40,093 bases of DNA from Bacteroides sp. SM23_62 (GTDB lineage: Bacteria > Bacteroidota > Bacteroidia > Bacteroidales > SM23-62), in NCBI GenBank assembly GCA_001303955.1, contig LJUP01000049.1:1-40093 (forward strand), read 5' to 3'. Positions 33,634 through 40,093 of this stretch are shown piece after piece; the stretch's first letter is position 1; each line of letters opens with the position of its first letter. Below the pieces are notes generated by a model. The model searched no databases. It saw only the letters and a program-made list of their open reading frames with translations, and had not been told where the DNA came from. A program made the position numbers and the translations under genes.

Positions 33634-34461
33634 TTACCTGACTTTAGCCAGGGTTTCAGCAATCAGGTTAGCCATTCTTTCTTGCTGGATGGCCAGGATC
33701 TCACGACCTTTTTCGGGACTTGCCCACAACCTGGGATCCTTTCCCCCGACCCCGACCGGCCATTTTGATGTATCGGCAGGCAGGTATTCCATTTTGACAA
33801 GTTCCGGCCGCAGCGCCATAACCAGAGATGTTTCATTCATGGCAGCATGGTCGACCATGATACCCATTCCCTCACTGTCCCTGTAACCCCAGCAATGCAG
33901 GATCTTAAGGCCATATTTTTCTTCCCATTCTTCAGTATGATCGATTACATATCCTGTTGAGGGACCATGACCATGGGCTACAAGCACCTTGAAACCGGCA
34001 CGGCTGACCTGTTTCAGGATGGCTTCCATCATGGCCCTGAAATCCTCATTGGAGATCCAGTAGGAACTGCCATCCAGCTGCTGGCTGGGATAATAATTTT
34101 TGTCAGCTTCCTCGCCATAATATATATCCATCCCATACAGTTCTTCCTCATTGATAATCTCTTTTCTGTCGGGCCCCATAAACAGCATTGGATATACGAT
34201 CCCGCCTGCTTCCCGGGCCAGCATGATAAAAAATTCTCTGGACTGGAGCCCGTCCGAGCCCAGGGGAAGGTGTTCACCATGCCATTCTAAGGTTCCCAGA
34301 GGCAGATAAGCCACAGGTGCTTCTGCCAGGCGTTCCCTGAATGCTGTGGGCGTAAGTTCTTCAAACAATACTTTTTCTGCCATCTGCTTATTTACTGGTT
34401 GGATCTGGCTATTGCACGATAGGAGGTAAAATAAAACCGGTAAGAAAGGTAACAATTTCAT
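33634..34461 (-). CDS. Exported creatininase-family hydrolase (lipoprotein)
   Basis: The 275-residue product has a lipoprotein signal (LLSCNS, Cys16). Creatininase-family metal motifs are all visible: 'PLGTLEWHGEHLPLGSDGL' (Glu, His, Asp), 'HGHGPSTG' and 'DHAAMNETS' (Glu). Known members hydrolyse creatinine or act as ring-opening hydrolases on keto-inositols (IolN type), or modify mycofactocin precursor. In a glycan operon with Gfo/Idh-type dehydrogenases nearby, a keto-sugar or cyclitol ring opener is more likely than creatinine catabolism. That is inference. It is the first gene of the seven-gene operon and diverges from the esterase gene across an intergenic inverted repeat. Confidence 0.82.
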   Translation of the reverse strand: MKLLPFLPVLFYLLSCNSQIQPVNKQMAEKVLFEELTPTAFRERLAEAPVAYLPLGTLEWHGEHLPLGSDGLQSREFFIMLAREAGGIVYPMLFMGPDRKEIINEEELYGMDIYYGEEADKNYYPSQQLDGSSYWISNEDFRAMMEAILKQVSRAGFKVLVAHGHGPSTGYVIDHTEEWEEKYGLKILHCWGYRDSEGMGIMVDHAAMNETSLVMALRPELVKMEYLPADTSKWPVGVGGKDPRLWASPEKGREILAIQQERMANLIAETLAKVR

Positions 34462-34484
34462 GGTTCATGTTTAAATTACTGCAA

Positions 34485-34545
34485 ATTACAATAATCCGGG
34501 CTGGCATTGGTCCAGATATTTCATAATTGCTTCCATTATTGTAAT
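34485..34545. repeat. Separated 11-base perfect inverted repeat in divergent promoter region
   Basis: ATTACAATAAT (34485-34495) and its exact reverse complement ATTATTGTAAT (34535-34545) are separated by 39 bases. They sit 23 bases upstream of the minus-strand creatininase operon and upstream of the divergent esterase. Two half-sites facing each other across a promoter suggest regulator binding or looping; they could also be terminal repeats of a small element. Confidence 0.5.
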
Positions 34546-34786
34546 ATATAACTCAAGCAGGCAGGGCCATAATCAGTGCAGCAGGTTCGTTGGTCCTGTA
34601 TCTGCAGGCTTCATTTTGGCAATTATAAAGAACCTGTCCCCGGTAGCTATTTTTTCAAATTCACCAGGAATTTGCAAAACATGCAATAATGCATTATTCA
34701 CGATCATTAACTATTTTGTGATCTTCCCTTTCAGGAGGAGCCTAACTTTATTATCTTGGGGTCACAATACGGCAATTATTAGAAGA

Positions 34787-36844
34787 ATGAATATCCGCCG
34801 CATATTGCTCCTGGCCTTTTCAATGTTTATTTTCATTTCCTTCACGGATGTGGTTCATTACAGCAAGCATTTCGGGACCAACAGGACCTTTCGGGTTTTT
34901 ACACCCCTTGATTATGATCCGGCAGATACCGCTGTAAGATATCCTGTTATCTGCTATTTCCATGGATGCCGCGGTAGTTATTACAAGGATGGTTTCACCA
35001 GCTACGCTGACGGGGATACCGTGCCTCCGTCGCTGCCTGGCCGGATCCACCATCCGGAATACGATGTCCCCTATAATGCTGATTTTGAACGCTATTCCGA
35101 TCTGAACAAGGTGATCATCGTGGCTGTGGATGGAAAGATACCGGGATATGATGAAGATGGCTGCGGGGTATATTATCCATATCACCATGAACCTGGCTGG
35201 GATAAAAACGATTACAATTTTTCCCTTTACATCAGGGAATTGTTTCAGGTGGTCGATTCATTGTATAATACCATTCCCGGTCCCCAGGGCAAGGCCATCA
35301 CCGGACTTTCCTACGGAGGGCATAGTTCCATGTGGGTATCTGCGGCCAATCCGCACCTGATCCGCAGCTGTTCCCAGTTTGGCCATTCACCCCATTACTA
35401 CAGGGCGGGTCCTCCCCCCATTACCACCCCGGTCAATGTACAGGAACTCTGGCGAAATTACAGGAACCTTCCTTTCAGGGGTTCCACCAATACAATGGAT
35501 TATCTGAGGGACTTCAGTGAACAGACATCCGCTGTTTTTAAGGGAGCCGGATTTCCGAGTGAATTCCACCTGGCAGATTTCTGCCGCCACTGGGCCGGGG
35601 ATATCCCCGAACAGTTTGATTTTCACATGAAATATTTCCGGTCAGAGAAGGCCACCCCGGAATGTTTCTCGTATATCAATTTTTATCCGGATTTCGATGT
35701 TTGGGGCTATCGTGTTGAAACAGAGAAAGCTGAAGAGGGCTGGACCTACTTAAGGGACGTTACCGAGAATGGCTTCGGTTTGTATACCAGGTTCAGGTTC
35801 CCGTTCGGTAAATCCTGTGGCAACTATAAAATAAAAGTGACGAGCCCTCCCGTTTATCTCCCCTGTAGTTTCTATGCCATTTCCAGGTATAACTATGAAA
35901 CCGGAAATGTGACATCCACTCCTGTGCAGGCAGACAGCCTTGGAAGACTGGTGATAGAGACCGGGGGAGGGAAGGGAGATGAAATTGGTATATCCGGAAA
36001 TGGACTTTCGTCACCGGTCCTTTTTATAGCAGATACCCTGCATGAAAATCTCTACGTTGAAGCCGGCAGCAGGATTTCTCTCTCCTTTGAAGTGATCAAT
36101 CTGTCCTCTTCCAGGCTGGATTCTGTAGTCTTCAGCTGTACTACGGAAAATACCGAGGCCATTTGCATTGAAACCGGCCCCAGAGCCTATGACCTGGAAC
36201 CCGGGAAGGTCACCGTACTGCATGACCTGGTTACCCTCACGGGGAATTTCACCTCCCGGAACAGGAACCTTGCCTATTTGAGGCTTGGCATACATCATAA
36301 GGGTAAACCTTCCCTGCGGGAAAGGATTATACAGGTCCATATCACAGACAGCATAAAAAAAATTTCTGCTGAGAATTTCATGATATTTGACGGCCGGAGC
36401 GAACAACTGCCAGTGTACCGGTATGACTGGGGGGACTGGAACAACAGGGTCAGGCTTGAAACCATCTCTGAAGGCCTGGGGAACGGGAATGGTGTGGCTG
36501 AACCCGGTGAAACCTTCTCAGTCTGGATCAGAATACCGGAAGGAGAAGATCCTGTCGACCTGGATACATGGCACCCGGTTGTGCCTGTCGGGGGACAGGG
36601 ATCAATGGATGTCCATGTGGAAAATGTGAATGAATACCTCTGGAGTACCGGAAGACCATTGCTTTCTGCCCAGATGAGATTCCCTGTCAACCATGCTGGA
36701 AACCAAAGCTCGACCCTGAATGTCCAATCGGAACTGGTCCGGTTGTTGCCCGCCAACGATTGTCACAGGGGCAGTGTGGACAGAATTTATATCCACTACT
36801 TCCGGGTTCCGCTCAGGATGGACAAAATCATAATCGATAACTAA
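34787..36844 (+). CDS. Secreted esterase/PHB-depolymerase-like hydrolase with C-terminal beta domains
   Basis: The start is set at MNIRRILLLAF (34787), which begins a normal signal peptide; the open frame continues 57 codons upstream to 34616 with poor protein character. The product has about 685 residues. Residues about 20-270 are an alpha/beta hydrolase of the esterase-D/PHB-depolymerase type: oxyanion-strand CYFHGCRGS, nucleophile Ser in 'AITGLSYGGHSS', and probable catalytic His in DFCRHW. The rest is beta-rich ('YVEAGSRISLSFEVINLSSS', then a 'GVAEPGETFSVWIRIPEGED' CARDB-like part). Likely removes acyl or feruloyl groups from a glycan. Diverges from the creatininase operon. Confidence 0.7.
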   Translation: MNIRRILLLAFSMFIFISFTDVVHYSKHFGTNRTFRVFTPLDYDPADTAVRYPVICYFHGCRGSYYKDGFTSYADGDTVPPSLPGRIHHPEYDVPYNADFERYSDLNKVIIVAVDGKIPGYDEDGCGVYYPYHHEPGWDKNDYNFSLYIRELFQVVDSLYNTIPGPQGKAITGLSYGGHSSMWVSAANPHLIRSCSQFGHSPHYYRAGPPPITTPVNVQELWRNYRNLPFRGSTNTMDYLRDFSEQTSAVFKGAGFPSEFHLADFCRHWAGDIPEQFDFHMKYFRSEKATPECFSYINFYPDFDVWGYRVETEKAEEGWTYLRDVTENGFGLYTRFRFPFGKSCGNYKIKVTSPPVYLPCSFYAISRYNYETGNVTSTPVQADSLGRLVIETGGGKGDEIGISGNGLSSPVLFIADTLHENLYVEAGSRISLSFEVINLSSSRLDSVVFSCTTENTEAICIETGPRAYDLEPGKVTVLHDLVTLTGNFTSRNRNLAYLRLGIHHKGKPSLRERIIQVHITDSIKKISAENFMIFDGRSEQLPVYRYDWGDWNNRVRLETISEGLGNGNGVAEPGETFSVWIRIPEGEDPVDLDTWHPVVPVGGQGSMDVHVENVNEYLWSTGRPLLSAQMRFPVNHAGNQSSTLNVQSELVRLLPANDCHRGSVDRIYIHYFRVPLRMDKIIIDN

Positions 36845-36855
36845 ACTATAAATGG

Positions 36856-38157
36856 ATGAAAATGAAAAGGAGAAAATTCATTAAAACAGCTGCTCTGGGT
36901 ACTGGAGCAATCACTTCAGGGGCATCTTATGCTTTCGGAGCAAACGGACAGAATAAAACAAAAATTGGTTTTATTGGCGTGGGTGGACGGGGAAGAGGAT
37001 TGTTAAATGCAATATTGACAATAGATTGGATAGAAGTGCCTGCCATTTGCGATATTAATCCGAAAGCTTTGGCTGCCACACAGGAAATATTAAAAAAACA
37101 TGGACGTCAGAAGGCGACCGAATATGGTAAAAACGAGCTGGAGTATAAAAAACTTGTTGAACGGGATGATTTGGATGCTGTCATCATTGCTACTTACTGG
37201 CAATGGCATACACCCATGGCTGTTGATGCAATGAAAGCAGGTAAATATGCTGGCGTTGAAGTACCGGCTGCTTTATCCATTGATGAATGTTGGCAATTGG
37301 TACATACATCTGAAGAAACAGGTATTCCATGCATGATGATGGAAAACTGGAGTTTCAGGCAGGATAATCTGGCTGTACTCAACATGATAAGAGAAGGTAT
37401 ATTCGGTGATATTGTTCATTGTCATTGCGCTCATTCTCATGATTGTATTGATCATTGGTTTTTTGATTCAGAGACAGGTGAAGATCGATGGTCGGCAGAA
37501 TTTCTTTTAAAATATAATCGCGATCAATACCCAACACATAGTTTAGGGCCTGTATTAAGCTGGATGGATATACCTTGTGGCGATACATTTGACCATATTA
37601 CTTCAATGGCAACAGACAGCAAAGGTATCAATGCCATGTTTACTGATAGATTTGGGAGTGACCATCCTTCGGCCGTAAGGAAATATGCACAGGGTGATAT
37701 TGTGACCAGTATGATCCGTACAAAGATGGGCAAGACCATAGTGGTAAACTATGATATGCAATTACCACGTCCATATGATAACCGCTGGACCATACAGGGA
37801 ACAAGAGGTATCTATAACGAACAACGGAATGCGATTTACCTGAAGGATATTAGCCCGGAATATCACCAATGGGAGCCATTTCCACCCTACCAGGATAAGT
37901 ATAATCACCATTTCTGGCAGGAAGGAAATACCTATCAGGGAGGCGGACATGGAGGAGTTGATCTTATTGAGCTGGGTTATTTTGCTGAAGCTGTCCGTGA
38001 TCAGAAACAGACTCCTCTTGATGTATATGAATCTGTTCTGATGAGCTGTGTTGTTGCTCTTTCAGGTGATTCTATTGCCAGCGGCAGCCAGCCTGTTGAA
38101 GTTCCGGATTTTACAAGGGGAAAATGGAAAACCAGGAAACCAGCATTTGCTATTTAG
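36856..38157 (+). CDS. Tat-exported Gfo/Idh/MocA oxidoreductase of the GH109 type
   Basis: The 433-residue product has a Tat motif (KRRKFIKTA) and then a Rossmann fold (IGFIGVGGRGRGLL). The sugar-binding half has 'RDQYPTHSLGPVLSW' and 'YQGGGHGGVDL', the signature order of GH109 alpha-N-acetylgalactosaminidase-type proteins, which use bound NAD for hydrolysis through transient oxidation. The GH109 assignment is by resemblance; other exported 3-keto-glycoside oxidoreductases look alike. Base composition is lower in GC than its flanking genes. It begins 11 bases after the esterase stop and is convergent with the nitrilase gene. Confidence 0.75.
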   Translation: MKMKRRKFIKTAALGTGAITSGASYAFGANGQNKTKIGFIGVGGRGRGLLNAILTIDWIEVPAICDINPKALAATQEILKKHGRQKATEYGKNELEYKKLVERDDLDAVIIATYWQWHTPMAVDAMKAGKYAGVEVPAALSIDECWQLVHTSEETGIPCMMMENWSFRQDNLAVLNMIREGIFGDIVHCHCAHSHDCIDHWFFDSETGEDRWSAEFLLKYNRDQYPTHSLGPVLSWMDIPCGDTFDHITSMATDSKGINAMFTDRFGSDHPSAVRKYAQGDIVTSMIRTKMGKTIVVNYDMQLPRPYDNRWTIQGTRGIYNEQRNAIYLKDISPEYHQWEPFPPYQDKYNHHFWQEGNTYQGGGHGGVDLIELGYFAEAVRDQKQTPLDVYESVLMSCVVALSGDSIASGSQPVEVPDFTRGKWKTRKPAFAI

Positions 38158-38194
38158 GATCGCAGGTGAAGTGCAACAACAGAATGGTATTACC

Positions 38195-38227
38195 CGGACC
38201 GGCCCTTGGGTAACTTTGACCGGTCCG
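38195..38227. terminator. Stem-loop between convergent genes
   Basis: CGGACCGG (38195-38202) pairs exactly with CCGGTCCG (38220-38227) across a 17-base loop. It lies between the GH109-type stop (38157) and the nitrilase stop on the other strand (38252), as expected for a bidirectional terminator. No T-run is present. Confidence 0.45.
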
Positions 38228-38251
38228 CCATGGTTATAGGATGAGGACTCC

Positions 38252-39190
38252 CTACAGCCAGTCGACTTTTGTGGAAGAATCGTGGGGCCTCCCTATGATA
38301 TGACCGTACAATTCCGGTCTCCTTGCTTTGCGATAGCGGTAACCTCCCGCCAGCTCAAGCTTGTCAGCGGTACAAAGTCCGACGGCAACCTCATCATCAA
38401 AACTCCGGCATTCAGCGATGATCTCTCCGTAAGGATCGAAGATCATGGAATTCCCGTTTTTCACCTGGTCGTCCTCCATGCCTATGGGATTTGAGAAAAC
38501 AAGATAGATTCCATTATCGTAAGCCCTTGCAGGCAGCCATCTCATCAGCCATCCCCTGCCTTTCATGCCGTCAAATTCTTTCCTCAGGGATTCGGGATCA
38601 TCGTGCCGGTTATCCCAGAGCTTTTTGTCGCACCAGTCCCGCCCGGGCATGGAGGAAGGGGTACAGCAGGTTACATGAGGTGCGAAGATCACCTCAGCAC
38701 CCAGCAGGGCCGTTGCCCTGACATTTTCTATGATATTATTATCATAACAGATCAGGATACCGCATTTGCAACCAAAGAGATCAAAGACGGCATATTCATT
38801 GCCGGCCGAAATGTATTTGCTGATAAAGGGATGCAATTTCCTGAACCTGGCCACCATTCCTTTCCCGGCAACGCAGACATAGGTATTGTAAAGCTTTTCT
38901 CCTTCTTTCTCGACCAAACCTGCAAGGACCGCTATATTGTATCTGGCAGCTATCCGGATCAGCCGGGAGATGCTTTGCCCGGAGGGAACTTCCTCAGCCA
39001 GCTCGAACATCTGCGCTTTGTCCAGGTTCCTAAGAAAAGTATAGGATGGGATGCAAAGTTCGTGAAAGCAAATTACCTGGGCGCCCTGGTCCGCTGCCCT
39101 GACGGTCAGTTCTTCAATCCTTGAAAAATTATAATCCTTGTCACCGTTCCTGGTCTCAAACTGGGCCGTGGCAATCCTGATGTCCTTCAT
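38252..39190 (-). CDS. Nitrilase-superfamily carbon-nitrogen hydrolase
   Basis: The 312-residue cytoplasmic protein has the full Glu-Lys-Cys catalytic set: Glu44 in CFHELCIPSY, Lys118 in RFRKLHPF and Cys148 in GILICYDNN. Normal-length members are amidases, carbamoylases or N-acyl hydrolases. N-carbamoyl-putrescine or beta-ureidopropionase-like relatives share the 'HELCIPSY' region. In this neighbourhood of deacetylases and a creatininase-family hydrolase, it could release ammonia from an amidated or N-acylated sugar product. The frame is clean; 94 bases separate it from the partial glycosidase gene upstream. Confidence 0.88.
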   Translation of the reverse strand: MKDIRIATAQFETRNGDKDYNFSRIEELTVRAADQGAQVICFHELCIPSYTFLRNLDKAQMFELAEEVPSGQSISRLIRIAARYNIAVLAGLVEKEGEKLYNTYVCVAGKGMVARFRKLHPFISKYISAGNEYAVFDLFGCKCGILICYDNNIIENVRATALLGAEVIFAPHVTCCTPSSMPGRDWCDKKLWDNRHDDPESLRKEFDGMKGRGWLMRWLPARAYDNGIYLVFSNPIGMEDDQVKNGNSMIFDPYGEIIAECRSFDDEVAVGLCTADKLELAGGYRYRKARRPELYGHIIGRPHDSSTKVDWL

Positions 39191-39284
39191 ATTGATTGTG
39201 TTTCAGTGATATCGCGTATATCCGGAAAACATATTGAACCCTGAAGCAAGATCAAAAATAATATTGTGAAAATCAATCAGGTCC

Positions 39285-40093
39285 TCATTTTTTCATCCTT
39301 ATCTTCACCGGTCCGAAAAGTCCCGCCTCGAGATCATCCAGCAGGGGAATGCCGGTTCTTCCCCAGAAGGTGATGGATTCCTCCACGTCATTGATCAGGC
39401 TCATTTCATTGTGGACCAGGTTCCCAACCCTGATACGAATGCTGTTTTCTCCTTCGGTCAGGAAACCGGAAATATCGAATTCGAATGGTCTCCACAGGCG
39501 GGAGCCCGCATTCTCCCCGTTGATCCAGACCTCGGCCATGTAAAGCACGCTGCCAAGGTCCAGTATGGCTTCCGTACAGGAACTGTCCAGCTGGACAATG
39601 GTTTCATAATCGACGAAGCCTGTAAACCTTTGCAGGCCGTAGTCATACCAGGATCCTGGTTTTCCCGGGGACCGACCCTCACAACGGAATTCCACCGGGG
39701 CAGTGAGGCTATCTGTGTATGCCCGTGGATCATGGCGGATGTACAATCTCTGTGCACCGGCGGGGAGTTCAATTTTCGAGTCATGGATAGTCAGCCGCTG
39801 GGCTCCTGACCATGCCACTGATTGATCTGAGATCCCGGGCAGTTTTGCCAGGACGGCTCCCGGGGGAAGATTGATCCTCCACCAGACATATTCGTGGGGA
39901 CCGATATGCTTTTTGGGATTATCAAACAGTTCAATTCGTTCGCTGTAGATCTTTTCAGAGGCTTTGAACGGAGCATTCCAGGCGCTGTCTTCAAAACCGG
40001 GATCATGCCATCCTTCGGCCAATGTCCCTGATTCTTTCCAGTCCCCGTTGGTTTCGATCACGCCAACCTCTCCGTCCCGGGTCCTGTACCTTC
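39285..40093 (-). CDS. C-terminal part of a glycosidase with GH2-like sugar-binding module (5' end outside window)
   Basis: The frame is open through the right edge; an apparent GTG at 40061 is probably internal. The visible roughly 269 residues include two beta-sandwich units. The second, 'LDLGSVLYMAEVWINGENAG' then 'RPFEFDISGFLTEGENSIRI', is the GH2-type sugar-binding/galactose-binding fold often found at the end of large alpha-L-rhamnosidase (GH106/GH78) and GH2 proteins. The catalytic domain is off the window, so the family cannot be decided. Likely secreted. Same strand as the nitrilase gene. Confidence 0.55.
   Translation of the reverse strand, partial: RYRTRDGEVGVIETNGDWKESGTLAEGWHDPGFEDSAWNAPFKASEKIYSERIELFDNPKKHIGPHEYVWWRINLPPGAVLAKLPGISDQSVAWSGAQRLTIHDSKIELPAGAQRLYIRHDPRAYTDSLTAPVEFRCEGRSPGKPGSWYDYGLQRFTGFVDYETIVQLDSSCTEAILDLGSVLYMAEVWINGENAGSRLWRPFEFDISGFLTEGENSIRIRVGNLVHNEMSLINDVEESITFWGRTGIPLLDDLEAGLFGPVKIRMKK

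Noticed and set aside
33634-34461. True creatininase of creatinine catabolism
   Set aside because: No creatinase or sarcosine genes nearby, and the protein is a lipoprotein in a glycan operon.
34616-34786. Upstream extension of the esterase gene
   Set aside because: The extra 57 residues lack protein character and would bury the signal peptide that begins at MNIRR.

Overview
The window reads as accessory carbohydrate-catabolism DNA from an anaerobic or facultatively anaerobic member of the Bacteroidota/FCB group. The evidence is a C-terminal type IX secretion (Por/T9SS) sorting domain at 12245-13963, many lipoproteins and twin-arginine (Tat) signals on sugar enzymes, TAnnTTTG-like -7 boxes, few Shine-Dalgarno sites, and an oxygen-sensitive glycyl radical enzyme with its activase. 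I found no rRNA, tRNA, CRISPR array, integrase or transposase, and no SusC/SusD pair.

Left region (1-13.9 kb, AT-rich, mostly + strand). It holds a 5'-cut CehA/McbA metallohydrolase, a broken GH10 xylanase, a deacetylase-like lipoprotein, and a tight six-gene operon (4670-10504): RraA-type aldolase, SDR dehydrogenase, enolase-superfamily sugar-acid dehydratase, Tat-exported phosphotriesterase-like hydrolase, M24 peptidase-like protein and an aldose-mutarotase-like protein. This set fits a non-phosphorylative sugar or sugar-acid route ending in a pyruvate-type aldol cleavage. Small hypothetical proteins and a T9SS-secreted deacetylase-like protein follow.

Middle region (14.0-25.3 kb, more GC-rich). 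A GH26 mannanase lipoprotein is preceded by the C-terminal stump of a GH2-like beta-mannosidase. After an AT-rich spacer and a beta-barrel-like protein come a glycyl radical enzyme split by an apparent one-base frameshift and, 2 bases upstream of it, a secreted six-hairpin glycosidase-like protein. A divergent epimerase-Gfo/Idh/MocA pair and a mannose-6-phosphate-isomerase-like cupin protein follow.

AT-rich island (25.3-27.44 kb). It contains a ChbG/YdjC deacetylase scar with an internal deletion, a class-I xylose-isomerase homologue with a D-to-H change at a metal-ligand position, and a 5'-truncated mannitol-dehydrogenase-family gene that starts exactly where the GC-rich operon ends.

Right region (27.44-40.1 kb). 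A seven-gene minus-strand operon (34461 to 27441) encodes an exported creatininase-family hydrolase, a polysaccharide deacetylase, a ChbG/YdjC deacetylase, a Tat-exported NIF3-like protein, a six-hairpin glycosidase-like lipoprotein, the glycyl-radical-enzyme activase and an exported VOC-fold protein. Then come a divergent secreted esterase, an AT-rich GH109-type oxidoreductase, a nitrilase-family amidase and a partial glycosidase with a GH2-like sugar-binding module.

The most interesting threads are: (i) an uncharacterised GRE-centred glycan or cyclitol catabolic system spread over two minus-strand transcription units that each carry a six-hairpin glycosidase-like protein; and (ii) four glycan genes bearing deletion-type damage, most of them in AT-rich DNA or at the edges of AT-rich blocks.
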